From Burhinus oedicnemus (Eukaryota; Chordata; Aves; Charadriiformes; Burhinidae): a stretch of 64,000 nucleotides of DNA. The notes beneath the pieces were generated by a model. It had not been told where the DNA came from. It searched no databases and was given only the letters and a program-made list of their open reading frames with translations. The DNA is taken from contig VFFE01007563.1 of the NCBI GenBank assembly GCA_008921705.1, positions 124,001 through 188,000 on the forward strand, written 5' to 3'. Below are positions 35,232 through 48,525 of the stretch, piece after piece (position 1 is the first letter of the stretch; every line of letters begins with the position of its first letter). The translations under genes were made by a program, and so were the position numbers.

Positions 35232-38200
35232 TTACTCAAATAAACATGCATGAGAAGGTTAGGTAATTCTATAACGAAAAGTAGTTGTGTTGGCTGGATA
35301 GTGAGGGGTGAGTTTAAGGATGCAGTTTCAACACAGGTGGCTCACTCTGTTTCAGTTTCATTTAGGGTTCTCACTGTATGCTAAAATACCCAGTTGTGGT
35401 ATACCTGATGAGCTAAGCATGGGAAGGACATATTGTGTATATGAAGGACTGAACATTAGAACTATTTGTTTTGAAGAGGAGATTAAGATAAATGCTTATG
35501 GAAATCATGAATTTTAAGTGAAAACTGGAAAAACACAGAGATATTCAGTGAAATTTAAATCCAGTAAAAGGAAACTAACTTGGGGAACAATTAACCAAAA
35601 GGATTTATTTCCACATAGTATGGAAAACAAGAACTAAATTAAGATTAGTTATAATTCAAAACATTGCTACCATTCACAGTTCCATTAGATGGGATTGCTA
35701 TATATGCATACGCTTATGCTTCTGCAAATACGCCAAATAGCTACTGCTCAGGGTAAAGCTGAAACTTTTCCATAAATATCTTCTGTAGGATACTTTGAGC
35801 ATTTGTATAAAGAAGGAAGCATTAGTCACTGTCAGAGATAGGATGCTGTCTGGAACATATTTTTGTTTTATGACACTGTATATTACCTTAACGTGTAACA
35901 ACTTGCACCTCTCTTTCTCTGTTCAAACTCACAATACATTTCAATATTTCGGAAAAGTTTCACAAACACAAGCTGTGCTTACAAGAAGAGAAGCTATAAA
36001 TTAGCTTTACCAAACGCACAGGTTTGGTAACTACCCGGTTAAGAGATCTTAGAAACTTAAGCCTCTTGATGCCCAAGTCTGTTTAGGACATCTGTACTGT
36101 ACTTTGACTCCCTGCTCCAAACTTTCAGCATGATCCACTCTGCAAACAGCTGGGCCACCTATTTTAGGAAAATGAAAGAAAGGAAAATGTAGGACATTTA
36201 TGAACAACCCTTCAAGATATTTGTACACTAAACAGTCATTCCTAGAAATGGGTGCAAGAATTGTCACTGATGAGCAGCTACCTGCAGCACTACTGACCCT
36301 CTGGGTACTCTGCGCCGCAGAGATGTTGTAATCCACTTGAGCCTGGCTCTTGTGGATGCATGAAAGGAGATGATATACACAGGCCTTTCACTCCCCTCAA
36401 ATCCTGTGCAAGGGGTATTCAGCCTGTACTGCTGGCTGAATAAATACTGTCAGTTATAACCAACACTGGCATCCTAGAGGATAAGGTACCAGTTTCTCCA
36501 AAAGTGAAAAAAAAGGAGTATAAAACTAGGGCAATGTCCTTTCCCTTCTTGAGCATCCAAGCAAAGCTGATCTTGCAGAAGGCAGCACTCCTTCTGCAGC
36601 TGAGATGGAGATGTTACTCCAGCTCACGCACATTTGGTGCAAGGGGAAGAATACTACTGGAAAGAGTCCCCCAAGGACACCAGGTAGCAACAAGCTATCC
36701 AGCCATCTCGCACACATATACATCCACAACCTGCAGCCTTCAAGCCACAGTCTGGCCTGTAGGTCAATTAGTGCTTTGTACTGCATTTTTTCAAATGGCA
36801 ATTGGTATTTTAAACAATATTTCAAATTTTATAACACTTGTGAGAGCCTCTCTCCCTGAAGGCTTCTGTACACAAGATATATTCCTTTTGGAGTCCACGA
36901 TGACAAATGAGACAGAAGATTTTGTTTGAAGAGAAAGATTTTTGGACAGGGAGGAAAGGAATGAAGGTGGAAAGCATATTTTGATAAGAGCCTTTGTATG
37001 TGTTATTCAGAATGCCATGAAAGAATGAGAATGAAACATTGTAAAATATTTACACAACACAGCTTGTCTTGCAAAAAAAAAAAAAAAAAAAAAAAGAAGA
37101 TATGGGTGAGATCAGCAGAAATGAGGTGGGCTGACTGAGGGATGTGTTCCAGTATTGCTGGCTGCTATATGCTTTGCATGCTATGAGAGATCATGAAAGA
37201 TGCATGCACTTACATGAAGGTCACTTTTGCAGAATGCAGTGCATTGTTCATTTCTAATTCCATCTGCTTTTAATATGTTGCCTCTGGATTTAATTTTCAC
37301 TTATGAAACAAACATTTAAAATATCTTCCCTATTTCTATGTGTCTTTGAAATATGCGTTATTACATTTGTTTTTCAACTGGGAACAAAGTCACCAAGATT
37401 CCTGTGCTTGTAATTTTTAAAAAGTACCCTAACTTTCTCTAAAATACATATTTATAACAGGCATTATCTTTACTCTTTTCTGTGAGAAATGAAATCATCA
37501 TTAGGTTTTGAGTGAAGAAAAGGAGGGCAGGAGGGGAAGCACGAATTTCTGTAATAAAGGACCAAGGAAGCTTGAAAAAACAGACCTTAACGCAATTTTT
37601 AGCCTGGCTTTCCTTGGAATGTCTTTTACAGCTGGAAGAGAGCTAATGCTCAGTAAGTTTTCCTCACAATGCTGACTTGCACGTCTGCTTTTTCTTCCCT
37701 GTGCCCATGATAGAGACAAAAAGGTTGCTGAGGTCTTTCACTTGGATTCCAGTGCCTTGTCTTTCCTGCAGTTTTCCCTCAATTCCTCCTTTTAAAAATA
37801 ATCTTTGAGGTTTTTTTTTCATTACCACTTGCATACTGTCTTCTTTTGAAGGTCCCAGATTTCATAACCTCATTCTTTTTTTTCACCCAAGAGTTTGTAA
37901 GAAGAGCAAAGGTACCTCCCACCTAAGTCAGAAAGAAATGCCAGGGTCGGTATTTTGGTGTCCTGACTTAAACACTGTTGCTGCCACCCTAACATACCAC
38001 AGCAAATGAACATTTGTACAAAGTGAAACAGTTCCAATGAGAAGGTTGATTGTTTATGGTCTTAACAGCTGTAGTCTGGCTTTTGGCTCCACTAAAACCC
38101 TAGACCTCCTGGATTTAGTACAGCTGCTGACAGTAAAGCACAGTGTGTCTAGTTGCATTTGCAAAATCCTACCCTTCTTCACATCTTTGTGGAAGATGTG

Positions 38201-40305
38201 AACACCCATTTCAGCAGAGCAGAAGTGGAAAGACTCTGGATATTTTGCAGATGAGGTTCTTAGCTGGAATAACACTGAGATAATGTTTTACAACTTTTTA
38301 ATATTGTAAAAATATCATTATTCTGTCTGGTAGGCATTAGTACAGATAACATTAACTGCTAAATTCTGAGGAGTATTAATAGCTACTGCTGTATTAAATT
38401 CCACTGTAATTCTGCCTAAGTTTAATGAGCAGACAGATTTATAATACAGGATACAAGTAAATTAAATAAAAATAGAGTTTCTTTTGATAGAGGGAAACAG
38501 AAAGATTCGTGCACACAGAAGGAATAATTCATGGCATATAAGGAGTGGAGTTTTCCTTTATTTTCCATTTAAATAACTTCCCTCCTCAGCAATCAGCATT
38601 CTTTGTGACTACAGTGGCAGTGGTTCATACGTGAGAAAAAATGGACAGGTTAGGGAAGATGACCAATAGGGAAAAGGAGATTTTCAGCTTATGAAAAATT
38701 TCCATTGACACTGTATAATTGCTACATTGCACATGACTTTTGTGGAAGCTGCCTGCCTTCTTCTCTGCTACCATCTCTGCTCCTGACATATCCGTAGACG
38801 GATACAGCAGTAACCCACCTTTACAAGTAAGAGGTTTAAGTCCTGGTCCAATAATGACTTAATCTATGCAATGCGGAAAGGCTCAGCAATAATAATTGAG
38901 AGAGACCTTTGGAAAATCCTGAGACGAGAATTTCCTTTGAGCAGAAACAGCTTCCTGTTAACTAAATCCCATGTCAAGTTTTTGTTCTGCTATTCGGTAT
39001 CTCATCAATGACTCTCTTTCCTTTTCTTATTTCCAGCACACAGTAATTAAAAAAATAAATTACAAAGAAAAAATCAGAAGACTTGTGACCTATCTAAAAA
39101 GATTCTCTTGCAGTAGAAAATGAGAAACAATCCCTTTTGTTCTGAAATCTTGTTATGCACTGTTAATTTTTTTTAATAACTTTTCTTCATTTCACAAAAA
39201 TAGGTGTTCTGGTAAAGAGTCAGTTTTCATGTTCATGCACTTAAATTGAAATTTCTCTTTTGAACCAAATGTTGCATTTATGAAGTAGCTCAAAAGATAG
39301 CCATGTGCATCTCTTCCCTGAACACAAATAACCAGCTTCATCACTGAAGAAATACAGCAATGTAGGTAACACAATCTCTATTCTCAGGAAGCCCTTTTGC
39401 TCTGGCTTCAATCCAAATTATCACCAGAAAGACTGTCTTTAAAAATGCTAACAAAAATAATAAAGTCAATATTGCTGGAAACCCTGAGCTGCACAAAATG
39501 ATAATTAAAAAGCATATATTAGAATATCACTACTTCATGAACTTGTAAGTATATGAATAGTAAAATACTTAGCTGACTCGTAGAATAAAATAATCTTTAT
39601 ATTTGTATGAAATTTGCTTCAAATTCTTGACATAGCACTATTGTTGTCTAAGAATTAATGCATTATCATAGGTAAGTTGTAGGTGTCAAAAAAATGGCAT
39701 AATATGCTACTTTTTAGCAAGAGTAGTATATTTTTTTATCCATTTCATCACTTTCAAAATTGAATGCACTTTTGAGAAACCTTCATTTAATACCATGAAA
39801 CTAGAAAGCAAGGACTTCCTTTATGATAGATTTACAGGTACTCTGGGATGACATCTCCCTAGAGGACGTCGCAGTTCAGTTCTAAAAGACCCATGTTAAA
39901 AAGGATGCTGCTTCACCAAACACGCAAAGCTCCTGGTATTTGCAAAAATGATAAAATCCCCACATATACAAGAATGATGCAGAATGGCAGTAAATAACAG
40001 CAGTAGAAAGGTGGCTAGATAACCCAGACTTTGCCACTCTGAGACTATAGTAGTATGTTTTGTTATTTACCTGGAGCAATGACAACGGAGAGAAAATCAT
40101 CAGGAGGAGGAAGGTGCTCTGAGTTTGCTTTACCTTGTTTCTTGTATCTGCTGAAGCCAACAGCATTTCAATGGAGGAAAACAAAAGTTTGCTTTCAGCC
40201 AACCCTGATGAATCCCTACAGGATGTTGCAGAGATTCCCAGTGCTTTTAACTCACTGATAATACTTTTTGGGGACAATGCTGATATTTTGAGGACTTTGC
40301 TGCTT
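35232..40305. other. AT-rich sequence, no gene recognised
   Basis: No gene or transposon recognised. A pure A run of 23 bases lies at 37073-37095. Open frames such as 36504-36929 (plus, 141 codons) carry no recognisable domain. Confidence 0.55.
37073..37095 (+). repeat. A23 homopolymer
   Basis: Uninterrupted run of 23 A. No polyadenylation signal or recognisable retrocopy precedes it. Confidence 0.95.
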
Positions 40306-40353
40306 GCTATGTTTGAAGCTATGTTTGAAGTATAGCTGCTCGCTATGTTTGAA
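40306..40353 (+). repeat. 12-bp minisatellite (GCTATGTTTGAA)
   Basis: Three perfect copies lie at 40306-40317, 40318-40329 and 40342-40353, with one diverged unit between the second and third. The 12-base unit keeps the frame, giving AMFE repeats on the plus strand and a SNIAS-type repeat on the minus strand at the start of a 159-codon open frame (39882-40361). No gene is recognised around it. Confidence 0.9.
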
Positions 40354-43300
40354 TTTGACACAGGTAGATTATGACTGTTTTATGCTCCTTCATACTGTTT
40401 CTACAGAGTACACATACGTGAAGGATAATCATTTCATCTCTGATTTGTTATAGACATACATGAGATCTGAGCAACTCAATAGATATAACAAAGTACTGTC
40501 AAATTTTGGGGTGAGGTGAGAGATGATTTTTGCTTAAGGACTACCGGCCACAGGCTTTTTGCCATGCCAGAAAGAGATTGATGACCTTTTAAATTAGAGA
40601 TCAGTTCTATTACTATGAATATTTTGCACAGTTTTCCTTATAGCTGAGAGCTATGAATACTATTCTAGCGTACAATTGATCTCAAAGAAATAATTATTGG
40701 AAATGGAGCCATTAACTACTTCTTCAACCAAAAAATAAAATCTTAATTTGGGTACACTTCTTTCCATATAATTCACATAAGCTTTGTTTTAAATCCTGGT
40801 CTACGTAGTCTGCGCACACAAGAGATCTTCAAATCTTGGTTTCTAGTTTTTTGATAAGCTGATATCCAAATATTCAAAATACTTGGGCTGTTCTCATCAG
40901 GTAACACAATGATGCTCAGTGATAACACCTGTATACTCTATCACTGTATTTACATTTCAAAGTCAGTGCTACAAATTCAGAGAGACTGGAATATATTAAA
41001 TACCAAATCAACAATTTTTTTCGCCTCAGAAAAGACACACAATGATTCTTCTATCTGCCAGTAGGTGAAACACGCCACTATTTTGTTTACTTCCAGATTA
41101 TATCCTCCTTGAGGCACAAGTCCTTCTTCTGCCATCTAAGCACTTCTGTAACTCGCTCATCCACTTACAAGAAAGAGTAGCTACTTGTGAAAGATGGCAA
41201 TAGAAAAGATCTTACACTTTGTTATCAAAAAGATTATTCACATGAGACTGCCTAACATGAGATGTCAAACTCCTGTAAACATCAACATTAAAGGAAGTTT
41301 GATGGGATTCAAAGAAAAGCGCCTTCCTTCACCAGGAAAGACTGGAGGAGCAGAGACTCAACAAGTTCAAATACCGGGCTGTTCTGAGAACATTTGTCTA
41401 TAGATACACCACAGTTACAACAGAAGTTAGGTCAGCAGAAAAAACCTCTATTCTGAAGAGAAGTCAAATAACTTGGCAGGGATCCTGAAATTATTATTAT
41501 CTTGTGGAAGAGGAAATATCTTTGTAGGTAACTCAGGACAAATTGACTTCAAGTCCATCAAGATTATGAACTTACAAAGAAGCTGTCCCCCACAAGATTT
41601 AAAATACACAGAGAGAGTATAACTGGACACAACAGATACTAAACAAAATATTTTAATAAATATTTTAATAACATGCAACAGCACAGTAACAACTGTTAAA
41701 GCTGGGCTAGTACTAATACAGTGAGCATTAAAATATAGTTTAAAAATTGTATTGTATTAAAATTCATTTATAACGTCCTTATTTTGAGCTAAACCCTTGC
41801 TATGATACTTTTAAGTGAATCAGGTTTGCAGCCAGTTCCAAGTTTCACAGTAATCAAGTACAGTTCCCCAGGAGAGCCAGAAATCACCAACTTTTTAAAC
41901 AAGTAGGGGAAGCCGCAGGGTTTCAGCTGGGCTGCTCTGTGACACAGCTTGTGGTATGGGTTATACAAACACCCAGTTTCTGCATTGATCTCTCTATTTC
42001 TTTCTTGATGCTTTCACTGCAGTAATTTTAGGCTCATTTGTATATTATGTTTGTACAATGCCCGTCACAACAACATCCTGCTGGGTTGTAGTCTTCACGC
42101 ATTTATACAATGTTGGTGTTTAAAAAAACCAGCTAGCATGCAGAACTGCATCTGAATGCCTGCCTGCAAATCCCAGCCTTCAAAACTTACAGAATTCCCA
42201 AGTATTCAGCTTTGTGGCATTCCTGGGTATGCACTGCAAGACTGCCCTTAGTCACTCCCTCTCTGCCCAAGGACCTCCAGTATTTTCAGACAGAGATCTC
42301 TCCCCTCACACCTCAATGTCCGAAATGGAATAAGGAAGGCTCCAAATGCTCCTTTCTAGGGAGAAAAAGAAGCAGCATTTGCCAGTGGCTAGCATCTTTC
42401 CTACAAAGAACTCAGGATTTACAGAAGTCTCATTTTTCTGTCATCGCACAGAAAACTGTGCCTGTATGCTCATACTTCCCTTGGACTAGCTCACTTACGG
42501 ACACAGAGGAAGAATCTATCTCCTTGTCCATACTTTCTAACACTGGGTTACAGTGTAATTTCTCCACTCCTGTGAGAATATAGAAAAAAACACTCATTAT
42601 GTTCAGGTTTGTTTAGGGTCCTCAGGTCCTTAGGCTATACTTTTTCAAAAAGGGCATAGAAAGATAAAATGTCACGTATTGGAGCAGCACAGTGAAGAAA
42701 TATTTATCTGTATTTGTAAATGGCTTGTGCAAATCGATTTTAGTGAAGGATCTTTTTGTTTTTTAAACAAGAAGATTTACTGAGGATAGAGGAGAAAGAA
42801 GGGAATAGTGTCAAAGGTGAACACTCCTATCTGAAAGAAAACAAAATTCACTGTAAACCATATGGAAATAAAGCCATTATTGTAGATACACCTGTCTTTC
42901 TACTTCTCTCCATTTGAAACAATTAGTTGTGTCCAGGATCTTTAAGACAGTGATGTCTTAGTATTAACTGCTCTAACAAAATCATGGTAACATCTGCCAT
43001 ATGCTTACTTGTCTATACCAGGACTGCTGTTGATCCTCCTGCAGGTCACAATTTAAGATGATTTAAAGAGAGAGAGAAGCATCTGTTTTTCATTGCTTAT
43101 CCAGTCCCAGTCTTCTTGGTAATAACATTTTCACTACTGATAAAACGCATAGAGAATGAATCGCATTTACATATTGAACTTACATATAGGTAAACTGCAC
43201 AGTATGTGCGCACCCACCTTCTGTACTCAAATAACAACAGATTAAGGAAGAAAGGTCAAAAGAAATCTCGTGTAAAAGTTCGCTGGTTTAAATTAAGTTG

Positions 43301-46300
43301 ATTAGTTGTATTTGTCATGAGGCTGCACTGCATACAAATACCAACACCAAGTGTTTTTGACTTGCTAGCTGCATAAGACTGATGTGAGACAGTGAACAGT
43401 CTAGCCTATTAGGGTTTATGTTTTCAGAAGCGTTTAAAAGTCAGGTCAAAACTTAAAAAAACAGGGCCTGATGAGTTCTACTGCCACAATGAACAAATAA
43501 GGGCAATGATAGCAATGTGCTCACTGACCCCATCAACATCAGTTCTGACTGCTGCTGCTCAAGAAGAAAGCTAAGGAGTGCAAAAGCCCCAAATCAAAAC
43601 ACACATTATTAGACTACAGAAATTTTCAGGCATGGATCATGAAATACTTTCTTAGACAATTACGTATAGAGTCAGTGGAATATAACTCATTCAGATAATA
43701 AGACATGAAAAGAACGCATTTAGTTGGAAATTATTGCACAGTGCTGATGGTACTCTAAAGCACATCACGCAAGCCAGAAGAACTTAAAGGCTCAAGAAAT
43801 GCAATAATTCATTGGAAATGCACCACCCAGAGCATTTCAGTGCCAATACGAGTATAGGAGTAAGGAGGGAGGTGAAAGCAAGAATATACTGGGCTGGTTT
43901 GCCACCAAAATGAAATTACAATATACAGGGTATCCAAAATGCTAATAATGCAGACTGAATTTGCTTCCTTGGTAGAGAGTAAGCATGTGATTTTCACTGA
44001 TGCCTGCAGAAACAGAAAAAAACCTGAAGTGCAAAGGATCATATGAAGGAAGGAAGAGCTAGTATCAAGCACTCACTGTATGGAACAGATATGCCTTCAA
44101 AAGAAATTTGAATAGTCTGCTGTGAAAAGACATTCATTAAAGCTGTGATTTCTTTGCTACTTTAATCTAGCAAATATCCAGAAAGGACGATCACACTTTT
44201 CTCTTGTCCCAGGTAACTCACGCCCATTGCCTCCCCTTGTGCTGAAAAAACTGGAGAACTTTCTGAGCTGGATCTGTTGGTACCCTGCTCAGGATGTGGC
44301 CACATGAATTCTGATACTGGCAGAAGAGAGCTGGTGGGGAAAAAGCAGCTGGCATTGAAGAAGCAGGAACGGTCCTCCCCTTTCAAAAACTGTTAGCTTT
44401 TGCCAGATTAAAATGATCTGGCTTTAAGTCAGGTGTATAAAAGAAGGCTGGAAAAGGGGAATGAGCTATATTAAGCATATTTTCAAACATAAATCACTGG
44501 GCTTTGAACCAAATCCTGCCATTTTCCAAAATATACTTCTGTTATTTTCCCTTTTATTTGTGCAGAAGACAACCTATTGATCTGTTGTAGAGACATGTAA
44601 ACAAAATGCATTGTCCTTTTTAAAGACTGAGAGAAGCTGCTGGGTCAGTACTACAAGAGAAGGTGTCACGGGCATCTGGGAGAAATTCTCAGACACGCGT
44701 TTCAAAACAGAAGAGCAGGTAGGACTAGATGTAGAGGACTTAGAAGGGGACACCTTAAAAAAAAAAATAAAAAAAAAAATTCCATAGTCCCTAATTTGAA
44801 AAGTTGCTTCCCCATAGAGGCTGAAAAATATAGTTGTCTGATCTGAAAGAATCAACTAAAACCATTTTAAGTAATGTTGAATGCTTTGTTCCTTTGTTCT
44901 TTGTTGAACAGGAAACAAAAACTGATCAAGATGACAGTGGGCACAGAATTTGGGTGACAGAAAAAATAAGCAGCCTGTGTCATGTACAAGGCCTGTGCAA
45001 CATGCCTGCAAACTCTTGTGGCCTGGTCCCTCTGCTCTGCCTAAGCTGAACTGGGCCCTGAAGTACTGACTTATTGTCATTTACTAATTCTTAATTTGCA
45101 TTTAATAAATGAGAATTTAATTTAGGTTTGGAAATTGGAAAAGATCCTCTAAAAGAGAAGTAGTTCTTGGAATATAAGTTCATCTCAAGAAAAAAAGGCA
45201 TTCAAAGTATTTAATATTTTATGGTGGTTTTTTTCTAACTGATGTTTAAACTGCTCAGTGAATTATATAAGAATCTTGTATTTTTAAATAAAGAAAAGAT
45301 TGTCCTAAAAATTCATCATGTTTGAATTACAATGAAGAGAAATTTATTTAATTAAATAACAGGCAATTTACTAAAATCCCACCTTGATAATCTGCAGGAA
45401 TTTACCAGAAGTTACTTATTGGAACACACAATAAAGAAAGATGATATAATAATTTGATATTGACTCGAGGACCCTTTCAACTGAGGTTTTCTGTATGTCT
45501 CAGGAGTCATCAAGGGAAGGAGTGGTGATCTCAGGTTTGTTCTGGACTGGGAAAGAACTTATGAAATCTCAACGCTTCTGGCAGGCTAAGGAAATTATTT
45601 TCTGTTCAGGTCTACTGAGGACTATAACAATAAAAAGCTGCATGCTAGAAAAATAACAAAAGAAAAAAAAAAGTGCCAGAAAATGTAAACAGAACATACA
45701 CTCTGTGTGCAGAAGCAGCAGCCAAACATTTTGTACTCAAATGCAGCTCATCATAGCCAACATATGTCCACAAAGCAACCTAATGCTGGTTTAGTAGTTG
45801 AATATTAATATTTGAAAATCAAAGCAAAAGCAGTAAGTCTCACAGACAAAATGGTGAGCTCCAGAAATAACTACATTTCTATCTCAAATAAACTATGACG
45901 TCATGCCAAGGACAAAAATCTGCCTTACAGATCTCTTGTTACACAGTAGACAACCAGGAATGTCTGATTTACAGGCCTTACAGGAAAAAAATGCAAACTG
46001 TGAATGTGCAACAAAGTGCATGTAACCTGAAAAGACAAGTCATCCAGATGGAAAAGATGCCTTACAAAAGTAAACCATTCCACACAAAAGCAAATGTCCT
46101 GTACAATAGAAATTTGACAATTTGCAGAGATTTGTATTCTTAGAACAAAGGCAGAAGTCAGCTGTCAACGGATGTCATAAATCTTCACATTGTGGCGTTT
46201 TAGGTAAGACAAACAAAAAATCATTTTCTTCAAGGGATGTCTCATGATGGTCCATAAGGTGATAATAAAGAAGTCAACTGTATCTTCATATCCTATATGC

Positions 46301-48465
46301 AACCCAATGAACTGGAATCATTGCCAGCCTCCAGAACAGTGTGCAATTAGCACAGCTGGGGCTGCCAACTGATCTGAGCAGAAGCACGTATCTTACCAAT
46401 GAAGTGCATGAAAACCCAAAGACCTACAAGTCTTGCCAGTTGAGATCAGTAGCACCATATTTGGACTAGACTTACTCAAAAGAGAACTGAAAAAAATTGC
46501 ATCACTCTCAAAAATAGAGTTTCACATCATAAAAGGATCATGGAAACCTTCTTGTCTTTGCTACTTTCAACACCGAAGCAACAATCATAACTGAGGTGAA
46601 TTCAATACTATGTATACTTCAATGCACCAAACAGATAAGAACGTTGGAAGTCCACTAAGAAAACATGATACCATGTTTCCTGTAAAGTAAAGCATAGAAG
46701 GTTCATGAGAGAGACATTTTTTGCTAGCAGCTCAAAGTGAAAGTTTTCAGTTGGTCTTAAATAACTTTCATATAAGTACACAAGAATAGATCACATAAAT
46801 TCTACAAAACAAGACACTACATCTTAGCAGAACTGAGTATAATCCAGTTACAGGGACTGATAAATTAGTGCCATTTGAGTGCAGCCTTAGTGTAGCCTGT
46901 ACAAGCACCTTTGCTGATTATCTCCATAGAATTTATGACTTTGATCAGGACTACTGCAAGATCCAGCCATGTTTGAAGATACCACACAAATGCATCAGAC
47001 GAACAATATTGTTCTGAATAAAGACATCTTCCTCCACAGCAACGTATCAAGAACAAATGAAATTTATAGACTAATACCACAAAGGGAAAAAAAAAATGAC
47101 ATCCTCATGATTTTTATTGGTACATTATTAACTTATGAAAATTCAGACAACTGAATAAGTAACAAAACTACTGCACATATACAAAGGACCTACATCAAGC
47201 GAAAATCATCAATCTCACAATAAGAAATGAAAGCTGAATCTACTTTGTAAAACTCCATCTTGCAGCTTGGGAAACATTTCCTATTCTGCAGCTGAAAACT
47301 GGGTATGATAGATTACCATATGAAAAGAGTCAATTTTAATGTGCAGTGTACTATATGAAGAATGTATGAAATGGTGTTTATAGAGGTATCCTATTTAATT
47401 CAGTATCTAATCTCTTCTCTTGCAGGCTTACCATTTTACCTTAACTTTAGTCTGCAATCTTTACACTTCAGATTCCTGAAGCAGACATTACCATTCACAG
47501 CAAATGACAGGGTATTCTTAATTTGGAGAAAAATCTTTTAAAGTGTATGAATTAATGAAAAGAATTCAAATATGCATCAAACAGGTACTATCAGGTGTTT
47601 TGGTTTGTTTGTTTTATTCTGCTGTTATCACTATCTGCTTTTGAAGAGATGCATTGTTTTGTATTTTTGAGTGAATACTGCCATTTGTGTTACGTATACA
47701 GGCACAAAGAAAAGCAATCAATATATCAATTGTTATGCAACGCATTATCTATTTTTAAAAAGAAATTACATACTTTGGTGTTAGCCCTGGAGTTGTCCTT
47801 GGACTTTACTTTCAAATCACCATTCATTTTTTTACAACATAATTAATTTTATAGCTTCATATCCCAATACCATAGCAGAAGGTTTGTGTCATAGGTACAG
47901 GTAACCCAGAGTCTACAAAAGGACAGAAGCAGAATTCTGGGCCTAATTTCCCCTAATTTCTGTTTTGCAACTATAGGGTTCTAGTTAGGAAAGCTACAAG
48001 AACCATAAAATAGAAAAAGATGACGTGCTACCACTTGAGCCAAAACCAGCCAAGGTTGCAACTTAAAACAATGCATGTTCTCTGATACAATAGGACCATG
48101 TGCTGTCTGTATATGTACCTCAGTGAAGTCTTTCAGGACTTGGAGGTAAGATAAAGAGGCACATATTCAATATCAGGTTATTAACACATATTTATTGGGG
48201 TAGCATAACCACTTCCTAACAAAAAGTCATTCTGAAGAGAGTGGCAAGGTCTTCTACTAATTCTTTTTCCTTTAACAGGTAATTGCTTGCAGCAATTACA
48301 AGATTAGGACAAAATTAGAGTTTAGATTGAGCTCATTTTGTTTAGGCTGCTTTTTATTTGGTTGTTTATGCACAGATATTGGGTATAGAAAACATGGCAT
48401 CTTGTTTTATTCAGCTCAGCTACATGTATGATTGTACGATTGCTGCAAAGATTTAGAACAGGCAG
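40354..48465. other. AT-rich sequence, no gene recognised
   Basis: No gene, RNA or firm repeat. An A-rich stretch lies at 44758-44779. The longest frame (42212-42583, plus, 123 codons) has no family features. Confidence 0.55.
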
Positions 48466-48503
<38 letters not shown>

Positions 48504-48525
48504 TACTACTACTACTACTATTATT
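48466..48525 (+). repeat. Compound trinucleotide microsatellite (ATT)n(ACT)n
   Basis: About twelve ATT units are followed by six ACT units and two more ATT units. It is the cause of spurious poly-Tyr (plus) and poly-Asn/Ser (minus) open frames here. The T-to-C change spread over adjacent units is a typical sign of a point mutation copied by slippage. Confidence 0.95.
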
